A stretch of DNA of 64,000 bases. Origin: Hippophae tibetana. Lineage: Eukaryota > Streptophyta > Magnoliopsida > Rosales > Elaeagnaceae. The notes under the pieces were generated by a model. The model did not search any database and was not told where the DNA came from. It worked only from the letters and a program-made list of their open reading frames with translations. Position 1 is the first letter of the stretch. Every line of letters begins with the position of its first letter. The stretch spans positions 6,425,319 through 6,489,318 of the forward strand of contig CM072808.1 of assembly GCA_037013495.1 (NCBI GenBank). The letters are read 5' to 3'. This document shows, piece by piece, positions 39,999 through 53,379 of this stretch. The position numbers and the translations under genes are program-made.

Positions 39999-42531
39999 GC
40001 CGATCAAGGTTTGTTTATTTATATTTTCAATTAATCTCTCTTATTGAAAAAATATTGAGTAGAAAAAAAGAACGGAGATTTTGTTCACATTTTCAAAAAC
40101 AAAAAAACATTTGGTAAAAAAGAGTAACCACTTTCAATGGAGATAACTTTTTACTCGGGTATCCAAACGAATATTATAATTTATTAAATGGAAGCTCGTA
40201 TCCAATTACACAATATGCATTGGTCTCGCAAGAAAACAATCGTTTTTGTACGCAAATAACATCGTTTACATCACTTATTTAGTGTTTAAAGATTTTGACG
40301 CATCATTTTCATTTTACTTACTTCCGGTTTAATTCAATAGAGCTATAAAGGAGATATTGGTGCCGATCAAGGTTTTTTTATTTATATTTTCAATCAATCT
40401 CTCTTATTGAAAAAATATTGAGTAGAAAAAAAGAACGGAGATTTTGTTCACATTTTCAAAAACAAAAAAACATTTGCTAAAAAAGAGTAACCACTTTCAA
40501 TGGAGATAACTTTTTACTCCGGTATCCATACGAATATTATAATTTATTAAATGGAAGCTCTTATCAAATTACACAATATGCATTGGTCTCGCAAGACAAA
40601 AATCGTTTTTGTACCCAAATAACATCGTTTACATCACTTATTTACTATTTAAAGTTTTTTATGCAACATTTTCATTTTACTTACTTCCGGTTTAATTCAA
40701 TAGAGCTATAAAAGAGATATTGATGTCGACGTAGGATTGTTTATTTATATTTTTAATCAATCTCTCTTATTGAAACAAATAGAGATGAGAAAAGGAAAAT
40801 GAATGTGGTTCACATTTTCAAAATAGAAAACACATTTGGTAAATATGGGTTACAAATTTCAACGGAGATAAATTTTGACTAAGGTATCGAAACGAATATT
40901 ATAATATATCAAATTAAAGCTCGTATCAAATTATACAATATGCATTTTCCTCGATAGGAAAATCATTTTTGTACCGAAATAACATCGTTTACATCACTTA
41001 TTTAATATTTAAAGTTTTTGACGCAACATTTTCATTTTACTTACTTCCGGTTAAATTGAATAGAGCTATAAAGGAGATATTGGTGCCGATCAAGGTTTGT
41101 TTATTTATATTTTAAATCAATCTCTCTTTTTCAAAAAAATATTGAGTAGAAAAAAAGAACGGAGATTTTGTTCACATTTTCAAAAACAAAAAAACATTTG
41201 GTAAAAAAGAGTAACCACTTTCAATGGAGATAACTTTTTACTCGGGTATCGAAACGACTATTATAGTTTATTAAATCGAAGCTCTTATCAAATTACACAA
41301 TATGCATTGGTCTCGCAAGACAAAACTCGTTTTTGTACCCAAATAACATCGTTTACATCACTTATTTACTATTTAAAGTTTTTTATGCAACATTTTCATT
41401 TTACTTACTTCCGGTTTAATTCAATAGAGCTATAAAAGAGATATTGATGTCGACCTAGGATTGTTTATTTATATTTTTAATCAATCTCTCTTATTGGAAC
41501 AAATAGAGATGAGAAAAGGAAAATGAATGTGGTTCACATTTTCAAAATAGAAAACACATTTGGTAAATATGGGTTACAACTTTCAACGGAGATAAATTTT
41601 GACTGAGGTATCGAAACGAATATTATAATATATCAAATTAAAGCTCGTATCAAATTAAACAATATGCATTTTCCTCAAAAGTAAAATCATTTTTGTACCG
41701 AAATAACATCGTTTACATCACTTATTTAATATTTAAAGTTTTTGACGCAACATTTTCATTTTACTTACTTCCGGTTAAATTCAATACAGCTATAAAGGAG
41801 ATATTGATGCCGACCTAGGTTTGTTTATTTATATTTTTAATCAATCTCTCTTATTGAAACAAATAGAGAAGAGAAAAAGAAAATGAATGTGGTTCACATT
41901 TTCAAAATAGAAAACACATTTCGTAAATATGAGTTACAACTTTCAACGAAGATAAATTTTGACTGAGGTATCGAAACGATTATTATAATATATCAAATTA
42001 AAGCTGGTATCAAATTAAACAATATGCATTTTCCTCGATAGGAAAATCATTTTTGTACCCAAATAACATCGTTTACATCACTTATTTATTGTTTAAAGTT
42101 TTTGACGCACCATTTTCATTTTACTTACTTCCGGTTTAATTCAATAGAGCTATAAAGGAGATATTGGTGCCGATCAAGGTTTGTTTATTTATATTTTAAA
42201 TCAATCTCTCTTTTTGAAAAAATATTGAGTAGAAAAAAAGAACGGAGATTTTGTTCACATTTTCAAAAACAAAAAAACATTTGGTAAAAAAGAGTAACCA
42301 CTTTCAATGGAGATAACTTTTTACTCGGGTATCGAAACGACTATTATAGTTTATTAAATGGAAGCTCTTATCAAATTACACAATATGCATTGGTCTCGCA
42401 AGACAAAAATCGTTTTTGTACCCAAATAACATCGTTTACATAACTTATTTACTATTTAAAGTTTTTTATGCAACATTTTCATTTTACTTACTTCCGGTTT
42501 AATTCAATAGAGCTATAAAAGAGATATTGAT
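39999..42531 (+). repeat. Region II seven-monomer cassette G-H-J-C*-A*-B-C
   Basis: Monomers: 39999 G, 40362 H, 40725 J, 41085 C*, 41449 A*, 41809 B, 42169 C. The order matches 35664-38195. A local change in J (TTTTGACTAAGG for TTTTGACTGAGG) marks it as a separate copy. Confidence 0.88.
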
Positions 42532-45500
42532 GTCGACCTAGGATTGTTTATTTATATTTTTAATCAATCTCTCTTATTGAAACAAATAGAGATGAGAAAA
42601 GGAAAATGAATGTGGTTCACATTTTCAAAATAGAAAACACATTTGGTAAATATGGGTTACAAATTTCAACGGAGATAAATTTTGACTGAGGTATCGAAAC
42701 GAATATTATAATATATCAAATTAAAGCTCGTATCAAATTAAACAATATGCATTTTCCTCAAAAGTAAAATCATTTTTGTACCGAAATAACATCGTTTACA
42801 TCACTTATTTAATATTTAAAGTTTTTGACGCAACATTTTCATTTTACTTACTTCCGGTTAAATTCAATAGAGCTATAAAGGAGATATTGCTACCGACCTA
42901 GGTTTGTTTATTTATATTTTTAATCAATCTCTCTTATTGAAACAAATAGAGAAGAGAAAAAGAAAATGAATGTGGTTCACATTTTCAAAATAGAAAACAC
43001 ATTTCGTAAATATGAGTTACAACTTTCAACGAAGATAAATTTTGACTGAGGTATCGAAACGATTATTATAATATATCAAATTAAAGCTCGTATCAAATTA
43101 AACAATATGCATTTTCCTCGATAGGAAAATCATTTTTGTACCCAAATAACATCGTTGACATCACTTATTTATTGTTTAAAGTTTTTGACGCACCATTTTC
43201 ATTTTACTTACTTCCGGTTTAATTCAATAGAGCTATAAAGGAGATATTGGTGCCGATCAAGGTTTGTTTATTTATATTTTAAATCAATCTCTCTTTTTGA
43301 AAAAATATTGAGTAGAAAAAAAGAACGGAGATTTTGTTCACATTTTCAAAAACAAAAAAACATTTGGTAAAAAAGAGTAACCACTTTCAATGGAGATAAC
43401 TTTTTACTCGGGTATCGAAACGAGTATTATAGTTTATTAAATGGAAGCTCTTATCAAATTACACAATATGCATTGGTCTCGCAAGACAAAAATCGTTTTT
43501 GTACCCAAATAACATCGTTTACATCACTTATTTACTATTTAAATTTTTTTATGCAACATTTTCATTTTACTTACTTCCGGTTTAATTCAATAGAGCTATA
43601 AAAGAGATATTGATGTCGACCTAGGATTGTTTATTTATATTTTTAATCAATCTCTCTTATTGAAACAAATAGAGAAGAGAAAAAGAAAATGAATGTGGTT
43701 CACATTTTCAAAATAGAAAACACATTTCGTAAATATGAGTTACAACTTTCAACGAAGATAAATTTTGACTGAGGTATCGAAACGATTATTATAATATATC
43801 AAATTAAAGCTCGTATCAAATTAAACAATATGCATTTTCCTCGATTGGAAAATCATTTTTGTACCCAAATAACATCGTTTACATCACTTATTTATTGTTT
43901 AAAGTTTTTGACACACCATTTTCATTTTACTTACTTCCGGTTTAATTCAATAGAGCTATAAAGGAGATATTGGTGCCGATCAAGGTTTGTTTATTTATAT
44001 TTTAAATCAATCTCTCTTTTTGAAAAAATATTGAGTAGAAAAAAAGAACGGAGATTTTGTTCACATTTTCAAAAACAAAAAAACATTTGGTAAAAAAGAG
44101 TAACCACTTTCAATGGAGATAACTTTTTACTCGGGTATCGAAACGACTATTATAGTTTATTAAATGGAAGCTCTTATCAAATTACACAATATGCATTGGT
44201 CTCGCAAGACAAAAATCGTTTTTGTACCCAAATAACATCGTTTACATCACTTATTTACTATTTAAAGTTTTTTATGCAACATTTTCATTTTACTTACTTC
44301 CGGTTTAATTCAATACAGCTATAAAAGAGATATTGATGCCGACCTAGGTTTGTTTATTTATATTTTTAATCAATCTCTCTTATTGAAACAAATAGAGAAG
44401 AGAAAAAGAAAATGAATGTGGTTCACATTTTCAAAATAGAAAACACATTTCGTAAATATGAGTTACAACTTTCAACGAAGATAAATTTTGACTGAGGTAT
44501 CGAAACGATTATTATAATATATCAAATTAAAGCTCGTATCAAATTAAACAATATGCATTTTCCTCGATAGGGAAATCATTTTTGTACCCAAATAACATCG
44601 TTTACATCACTTATTTATTGTTTAAAGTTTTTGACACACCATTTTCATTTTACTTACTTCCGGTTTAATTCAATAGAGCTATAAAGGAGATATTGGTGCC
44701 GATCAAGGTTTGTTTATTTATATTTTAAATCAATCTCTCTTTTTGAAAAAATATTGAGTAGAAAAAAAGAACGGAGATTTTGTTCACATTTTCAAAAACA
44801 AAAAAACATTTGGTAAAAAAGAGTAACCACTTTCAATGGAGATAACTTTTTACTCGGGTATCGAAACGACTATTATAGTTTATTAAATGGAAGCTCTTAT
44901 CAAATTACACAATATGCATTTGTCTCACAAGACAAAAATCGTTTTTGTACCCAAATAACATCGTTTACATCACTTATTTACTATTTAAAGTTTTTTATGC
45001 AACATTTTCATTTTACTTACTTCCGGTTTAATTCAATACAGCTATAAAAGAGATATTGATGCCGACCTAGGTTTGTTTATTTATATTTTTAATCAATCTC
45101 TCTTATTGAAACAAATAGAGAAGAGAAAAAGAAAATGAATGTGGTTCACATTTTCAAAATAGAAAACACATTTCGTAAATATGAGTTACAACTTTCAACG
45201 AAGATAAATTTTGACTGAGGTATCGAAACGATTATTATAATATATCAAATTAAAGCTCGTATCAAATTAAACAATATGCATTTTCCTCGATAGGAAAATC
45301 ATTTTTTTACCCAAATAACATCGTTTACATCACTTATTTATTGTTTAAAGTTTTTGACACACCATTTTCATTTTACTTACTTCCGGTTTAATTCAATAGA
45401 GCTATAAAGGAGATATTGGTGCCGATCAAGATTTGTTTATTTATATTTTCAATTAATCTCTCTTATTGAAAAAATATTGAGTAGAAAAAAAAGAACGGAG

Positions 45501-46147
45501 ATTTTGTTCACATTTTCAAAAACAAAAAAACATTTGGTAAAAAAGAGTAACCACTTTCAATGGAGATAACTTTTTACTCGGGTATCCAAACGAATATTAT
45601 AATTTATTAAATGGAAGCTCGTATCCAATTACACAATATGCATTGGTCTCGCAAGAAAACAATCGTTTTTGTACGCAAATAACATCGTTTACATCACTTA
45701 TTTAGTGTTTAAAGATTTTGACGCATCATTTTCATTTTACTTACTTCCGGTTTAATTCAATAGAGCTATAAAGGAGATATTGGTGCCGATCAAGGTTTTT
45801 TTATTTATATTTTCAATCAATCTCTCTTATTGAAAAAATATTGAGTAGAAAAAAAGAACGGAGATTTTGTTCACATTTTCAAAAACAAAAAAACATTTGC
45901 TAAAAAAGAGTAACCACTTTCAATGGAGATAACTTTTTACTCCGGTATCCATACGAATATTATAATTTATTAAATGGAAGCTCTTATCAAATTACACAAT
46001 ATGCATTGGTCTCGCAAGACAAAAATCGTTTTTGTACCCAAATAACATCGTTTACATCACTTATTTACTATTTAAAGTTTTTTATGCAACATTTTCATTT
46101 TACTTACTTCCGGTTTAATTCAATATAGCTATAAAAGAGATATTGAT
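42532..46147 (+). repeat. First copy of a recent 3.6 kb tandem duplication
   Basis: Monomers: 42532 A, 42892 B, 43252 C, 43615 A/B, 43975 C, 44338 B, 44698 C, 45061 B, 45421 G, 45785 H (3616 bp). Private variants shared only with the next unit: TTGCTACCGACC at 42892, TTTAAATTTTTTTATGC in C at 43252, CTCGATTGG at 43615, ATAGGGAAATC at 44338, TCTCACAAG in the 44698 C, GATCAAGATTTG at 45421 and TTCAATATAGC in the H tail before the next unit. Confidence 0.92.
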
Positions 46148-49100
46148 GTCGACCTAGGATTGTTTATTTATATTTTTAATCAATCTCTCTTATTGAAACA
46201 AATAGAGATGAGAAAAGGAAAATGAATGTGGTTCACATTTTCAAAATAGAAAACACATTTGGTAAATATGGGTTACAAATTTCAACGGAGATAAATTTTG
46301 ACTGAGGTATCGAAACGAATATTATAATATATCAAATTAAAGCTCGTATCAAATTAAACAATATGCATTTTCCTCAAAAGTAAAATCATTTTTGTACCGA
46401 AATAACATCGTTTACATCACTTATTTAATATTTAAAGTTTTTGACGCAACATTTTCATTTTACTTACTTCCGGTTAAATTCAATAGAGCTATAAAGGAGA
46501 TATTGCTACCGACCTAGGTTTGTTTATTTATATTTTTAATCAATCTCTCTTATTGAAACAAATAGAGAAGAGAAAAAGAAAATGAATGTGGTTCACATTT
46601 TCAAAATAGAAAACACATTTCGTAAATATGAGTTACAACTTTCAACGAAGATAAATTTTGACTGAGGTATCGAAACGATTATTATAATATATCAAATTAA
46701 AGCTCGTATCAAATTAAACAATATGCATTTTCCTCGATAGGAAAATCATTTTTGTACCCAAATAACATCGTTGACATCACTTATTTATTGTTTAAAGTTT
46801 TTGACGCACCATTTTCATTTTACTTACTTCCGGTTTAATTCAATAGAGCTATAAAGGAGATATTGGTGCCGATCAAGGTTTGTTTATTTATATTTTAAAT
46901 CAATCTCTCTTTTTGAAAAAATATTGAGTAGAAAAAAAGAACGGAGATTTTGTTCACATTTTCAAAAACAAAAAAACATTTGGTAAAAAAGAGTAACCAC
47001 TTTCAATGGAGATAACTTTTTACTCGGGTATCGAAACGAGTATTATAGTTTATTAAATGGAAGCTCTTATCAAATTACACAATATGCATTGGTCTCGCAA
47101 GACAAAAATCGTTTTTGTACCCAAATAACATCGTTTACATCACTTATTTACTATTTAAATTTTTTTATGCAACATTTTCATTTTACTTACTTCCGGTTTA
47201 ATTCAATAGAGCTATAAAAGAGATATTGATGTCGACCTAGGATTGTTTATTTATATTTTTAATCAATCTCTCTTATTGAAACAAATAGAGAAGAGAAAAA
47301 GAAAATGAATGTGGTTCACATTTTCAAAATAGAAAACACATTTCGTAAATATGAGTTACAACTTTCAACGAAGATAAATTTTGACTGAGGTATCGAAACG
47401 ATTATTATAATATATCAAATTAAAGCTCGTATCAAATTAAACAATATGCATTTTCCTCGATTGGAAAATCATTTTTGTACCCAAATAACATCGTTTACAT
47501 CACTTATTTATTGTTTAAAGTTTTTGACACACCATTTTCATTTTACTTACTTCCGGTTTAATTCAATAGAGCTATAAAGGAGATATTGGTGCCGATCAAG
47601 GTTTGTTTATTTATATTTTAAATCAATCTCTCTTTTTGAAAAAATATTGAGTAGAAAAAAAGAACGGAGATTTTGTTCACATTTTCAAAAACAAAAAAAC
47701 ATTTGGTAAAAAAGAGTAACCACTTTCAATGGAGATAACTTTTTACTCGGGTATCGAAACGACTATTATAGTTTATTAAATGGAAGCTCTTATCAAATTA
47801 CACAATATGCATTGGTCTCGCAAGACAAAAATCGTTTTTGTACCCAAATAACATCGTTTACATCACTTATTTACTATTTAAAGTTTTTTATGCAACATTT
47901 TCATTTTACTTACTTCCGGTTTAATTCAATACAGCTATAAAAGAGATATTGATGCCGACCTAGGTTTGTTTATTTATATTTTTAATCAATCTCTCTTATT
48001 GAAACAAATAGAGAAGAGAAAAAGAAAATGAATGTGGTTCACATTTTCAAAATAGAAAACACATTTCGTAAATATGAGTTACAACTTTCAACGAAGATAA
48101 ATTTTGACTGAGGTATCGAAACGATTATTATAATATATCAAATTAAAGCTCGTATCAAATTAAACAATATGCATTTTCCTCGATAGGGAAATCATTTTTG
48201 TACCCAAATAACATCGTTTACATCACTTATTTATTGTTTAAAGTTTTTGACACACCATTTTCATTTTACTTACTTCCGGTTTAATTCAATAGAGCTATAA
48301 AGGAGATATTGGTGCCGATCAAGGTTTGTTTATTTATATTTTAAATCAATCTCTCTTTTTGAAAAAATATTGAGTAGAAAAAAAGAACGGAGATTTTGTT
48401 CACATTTTCAAAAACAAAAAAACATTTGGTAAAAAAGAGTAACCACTTTCAATGGAGATAACTTTTTACTCGGGTATCGAAACGACTATTATAGTTTATT
48501 AAATGGAAGCTCTTATCAAATTACACAATATGCATTGGTCTCACAAGACAAAAATCGTTTTTGTACCCAAATAACATCGTTTACATCACTTATTTACTAT
48601 TTAAAGTTTTTTATGCAACATTTTCATTTTACTTACTTCCGGTTTAATTCAATACAGCTATAAAAGAGATATTGATGCCGACCTAGGTTTGTTTATTTAT
48701 ATTTTTAATCAATCTCTCTTATTGAAACAAATAGAGAAGAGAAAAAGAAAATGAATGTGGTTCACATTTTCAAAATAGAAAACACATTTCGTAAATATGA
48801 GTTACAACTTTCAACGAAGATAAATTTTGACTGAGGTATCGAAACGATTATTATAATATATCAAATTAAAGCTCGTATCAAATTAAACAATATGCATTTT
48901 CCTCGATAGGAAAATCATTTTTTTTACCCAAATAACATCGTTTACATCACTTATTTATTGTTTAAAGTTTTTGACACACCATTTTCATTTTACTTACTTC
49001 CGGTTTAATTCAATAGAGCTATAAAGGAGATATTGGTGCCGATCAAGATTTGTTTATTTATATTTTCAATTAATCTCTCTTATTGAAAAAATATTGAGTA

Positions 49101-49764
49101 GAAAAAAAAGAACGGAGATTTTGTTCACATTTTCAAAAACAAAAAAACATTTGGTAAAAAAGAGTAACCACTTTCAATGGAGATAACTTTTTACTCGGGT
49201 ATCCAAACGAATATTATAATTTATTAAATGGAAGCTCGTATCCAATTACACAATATGCATTGGTCTCGCAAGAAAACAATCGTTTTTGTACGCAAATAAC
49301 ATCGTTTACATCACTTATTTAGTGTTTAAAGATTTTGACGCATCATTTTCATTTTACTTACTTCCGGTTTAATTCAATAGAGCTATAAAGGAGATATTGG
49401 TGCCGATCAAGGTTTTTTTATTTATATTTTCAATCAATCTCTCTTATTGAAAAAATATTGAGTAGAAAAAAAGAACGGAGATTTTGTTCACATTTTCAAA
49501 AACAAAAAAACATTTGCTAAAAAAGAGTAACCACTTTCAATGGAGATAACTTTTTACTCCGGTATCCATACGAATATTATAATTTATTAAATGGAAGCTC
49601 TTATCAAATTACACAATATGCATTGGTCTCGCAAGACAAAAATCGTTTTTGTACCCAAATAACATCGTTTACATCACTTATTTACTATTTAAAGTTTTTT
49701 ATGCAACATTTTCATTTTACTTACTTCCGGTTTAATTCAATATAGCTATAAAAGAGATATTGAT
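46148..49764 (+). repeat. Second copy of the 3.6 kb tandem duplication
   Basis: Monomers: 46148 A, 46508 B, 46868 C, 47231 A/B, 47591 C, 47954 B, 48314 C, 48677 B, 49038 G, 49402 H (3617 bp). The private variants of the first copy recur at matching offsets. The copies differ by only a few bases, for example a T-run length near 48920 against 45306 (TTTTTTTT against TTTTTTT before ACCC). After 49765 a third unit begins with A but diverges at 50125, which is J rather than B. Confidence 0.92.
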
Positions 49765-50850
49765 GTCGACCTAGGATTGTTTATTTATATTTTTAATCAA
49801 TCTCTCTTATTGAAACAAATAGAGATGAGAAAAGGAAAATGAATGTGGTTCACATTTTCAAAATAGAAAACACATTTGGTAAATATGGGTTACAAATTTC
49901 AACGGAGATAAATTTTGACTGAGGTATCGAAACGAATATTATAATATATCAAATTAAAGCTCGTATCAAATTAAACAATATGCATTTTCCTCAAAAGTAA
50001 AATCATTTTTGTACCGAAATAACATCGTTTACATCACTTATTTAATATTTAAAGTTCTTGACGCAACATTTTCATTTTACTTACTTCCGGTTTAATTCAA
50101 TAGAGCTATAAAAGAGATATTGATGTCGACGTAGGATTGTTTATTTATATTTTTAATCAATCTCTCTTATTGAAACAAATAGAGATGAGAAAAGGAAAAT
50201 GAATGTGGTTCACATTTTCAAAATAGAAAACACATTTGGTAAATATGGGTTACAAATTTCAACGGAGATAAATTTTGACTGAGGTATCGAAACGAATATT
50301 ATAATATATCAAATTAAAGCTCGTATCAAATTAAAACAATATGCATTTTCCTCGATAGGAAAATCATTTTTGTACCGAAATAACATCGTTTACATCACTT
50401 ATTTAATATTTAAAGTTTTTGACGCAACATTTTCATTTTACTTACTTCCGGTTAAATTGAATAGAGCTATAAAGGAGATATTGGTGCCGATCAAGGTTTG
50501 TTTATTTATATTTTAAATCAATCTCTTTTTTTCAAAAAAAATATTGAGTAGAAAAAAAGAACGGAGATTTTGTTCACATTTTCAAAAAACAAAAAAACAT
50601 TTGGTAAAAAATAGTAACCACTTTCATGGAGATAACTTTTTACTCGGGTATCGAAACGACTATTATAGTTTATTAAATCGAAGCTCTTATCAAATTACAC
50701 AATATGCATTGGTCTCGCAAGACAAAAATCGTTTTGGTACCCAAATAACATCGTTTACATCACTTATTTACTATTTAAAGTTTTTTATGCAACATTTTCA
50801 TTTTACTTACTTCCGGTTTAATTCAATAGAGCTATAAAAGAGATATTGAT
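49765..50850 (+). repeat. Junction block A, J, C* after the 3.6 kb duplication
   Basis: Monomers: 49765 A, 50125 J, 50486 C*. The A monomer has a tail of mixed type (TTTAATTC and AAAAGAG). It is followed by a J monomer with the GTCGACGTAGG marker, and then a C* that shares GTTTTGGTAC with the C* at 59145. Single-base indels become frequent from about 50330 (see the separate entry). Confidence 0.82.
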
Positions 50851-52010
50851 GTCGACTAGGATTGTTTATTTATATTTTTAATCAATCTCTCTTATTGGAA
50901 CAAATAGAGATGAGAAAAGGAAAATGAATGTGGTTCACATTTTCAAAATAGAAAAACACATTTGGTAAATATGGGTTACAACTTCAACGGAGATAAATTT
51001 TGACTGAGGTATCGAAACGAATATTATAATATATCAAATTAAAGCTCGTATCAAATTAAACAATATGCATTTTCCTCAAAAGTAAAATCATTTTTGTACC
51101 GAAATAACATCGTTTACATCACTTATTTAATATTTAAAGTTTTTGACGCAACATTTTCATTTTACTTACTTCCGGTTAAATTCAATACAGCTATAAAGGA
51201 GATATTGATGCCGACCTAGGTTTGTTTATTTATATTTTTAATCAATCTCTCTTATTGAAACAAATAGAGAAGAGAAAAAGAAAATGAATGTGGTTCACAT
51301 TTTCAAAATAGAAAACACATTTCGTAAATATGAGTTACAACTTTCAACGAATATAAATTTTGACTGAGGTATCGAAACGATTATTATAATATATCAAATT
51401 AAAGCACGTATCAAATTAAACAATATGCATTTTTCCTCGATAGGAAAATCATTTTTGTACCCAAATAACATCGTTTACATCACTTATTTATTGGTTTAAA
51501 AGTTTTTGACACACCATTTTCATTTTACTTACTTCCGGTTTAATTCAATAGAGCTATAAAGGAGATATTGGTGCCGATCAAGGTTTGTTTATTTATATTT
51601 TAAATCAATCTCTCTTTTTGAAAAAAATATTGAGTAGAAAAAAAAAACGGAGATTTTGTTCACATTTTCAAAACAAAAAAACATTTGGTAAAAAAGAGTA
51701 ACCACTTTCAATGGAGATAACTTTTTACTCGGGTATCGAAACAACTATTATAGTTTATTAAATGGAAGCTCTTATCAAATTACACAATATGCATTGGTCT
51801 CGCAAGACAAAAATCGTTTTTGTACCCAAATAACATCGTTTACATCACTTATTTACTATTTAAAGTTTTTTATGCAACATTTTCATTTTACTTACTTCCG
51901 GTTTAATTCAATAGAGCTATAAAAGAGATATTGATGTCGACCTAGGATTGTTTATTTATATTTTTAATCAATCTCTCTTATTGAAACAAATAGAGATGAG
52001 AAAAAGGAAA
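50330..52010. other. Cluster of one-base indels, probable consensus or assembly error
   Basis: Relative to sister monomers, this 1.7 kb contains about a dozen one-base insertions or deletions. Examples: extra A at 50331-50340, an extra A in the A run before TATTG near 50540, extra A at 50581-50590, missing A at 50621-50630, missing C in GTCGACTAGG at 50851, extra A near 50951, missing T near 50981, extra T near 51430, extra G and extra A near 51492-51502, extra A near 51625, missing A near 51668 and extra A near 52003. Many are in homopolymers. Elsewhere such indels are rare, about one per several kilobases. Low-coverage or unpolished long-read consensus explains this better than biology. Confidence 0.75.
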
Positions 52011-53019
52011 ATGAATGTGGTTCACATTTTCAAAATAGAAAACACATTTGGTAAATATGGGTTACAAATTTCAACGGAGATAAATTTTGACTGAGGTATC
52101 GAAACGAATATTATAATATATCAAATTAAAGCTCGTATCAAATTAAACAATATGCATTTTCCTCAAAAGTAAAATCATTTTTGTACCGAAATAACATCGT
52201 TTACATCACTTATTTAATATTTAAAGTTTTTGACGCAACATTTTCATTTTACTTACTTCCGGTTAAATTCAATAGAGCTATAAAGGAGATATTGCTGCCG
52301 ACCTAGGTTTGTTTATTTATATTTTTAATCAATCTCTCTTATTGAAACAAATAGAGAAGAGAAAAAGAAAATGAATGTGGTTCACATTTTCAAAATAGAA
52401 AACACATTTCGTAAATATGAGTTACAACTTTCAACGAAGATAAATTTTGACTGAGGTATCGAAACGATTATTATAATATATCAAATTAAAGTTCGTATCA
52501 AATTAAACAATATGCATTTTCCTCGATAGGAAAATCATTTTTGTACCCAAATAACATCGTTTACATCACTTATTTATTGTTTAAAGTTTTTGACACACCA
52601 TTTTCATTTTACTTACTTCCGGTTTAATTCAATAGAGCTATAAAGGAGATATTGGTGCCGATCAAGGTTTGTTTATTTATATTTTAAATCAATCTCTCTT
52701 TTTGAAAAAATATTGAGTAGAAAAAAAGAACGGAGATTTTGTTCACATTTTCAAAAACAAAAAAACATTTGGTAAAAAAGAGTAACCACTTTCAATGGAG
52801 ATAACTTTTTACTCGGGTATCGAAACGACTATTATAGTTTATTAAATGGAAGCTCTTATCAAATTACACAAAATGCATTGGTCTCGCAAGACAAAAATCG
52901 TTTTTGTACCCAAATAACATCGTTTACATCACTTATTTACTATTCAAAGTTTTTTATGCAACATTTTCATTTTACTTACTTCCGGTTTAATTCAATAGAG
53001 CTATAAAAGAGATATTGAT

Positions 53020-53379
53020 GTCGACCTAGGATTGTTTATTTATATTTTTAATCAATCTCTCTTATTGAAACAAATAGAGATGAGAAAAGGAAAATGAATG
53101 TGGTTCACATTTTCAAAATAGAAAACACATTTGGTAAATATGGGTTACAAATTTCAACGGAGATAAATTTTGACTGAGGTATCGAAACGAATATTATAAT
53201 ATATCAAATTAAAGCTCGTATCAAATTAAACAATATGCATTTTCCTCAAAAGTAAAATCATTTTTGTACCGAAATAACATCGTTTACATCACTTATTTAA
53301 TATTTAAAGTTTTTGACGCAACATTTTCATTTTACTTAATTCCGGTTAAATTCAATAGAGCTATAAAGGAGATATTGAT
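53020..53379 (+). repeat. Monomer type A (360 bp), representative copy
   Basis: Alpha superfamily. Diagnostic words: head GTCGACCTAGGATTG, AGAGATGAGAAAAGG, GTAAATATGGGTTAC, CTCAAAAGTAAAATC, TACCGAAAT, TTAATATTTAAAG and tail GGTTAAATTC. It is usually followed by B and preceded by C. The head fuses two six-base palindromes, GTCGAC and CCTAGG, sharing one C. Subtype A* replaces TTATTGAAAC with TTATTGGAAC and always follows C*. Confidence 0.92.
53055..53081 (+). repeat. Short inverted repeat in type A head
   Basis: ATCTCT at 53055-53060 faces AGAGAT at 53076-53081 across a 15 base loop. The same arrangement is present in all type A and J copies. Type B keeps only part of the right arm (AGAGAAG) and beta types lack it. 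The stem is short and could be chance, so a structural role is unproven. Confidence 0.4.

Noticed and set aside
50544-50837. 97-residue open reading frame on the + strand as a gene
   Set aside because: It starts at TTG, lies wholly inside a C* monomer, is open only because of two one-base indels in an error-like patch, and is closed in the sister monomers. The encoded residues match no family I recognise.
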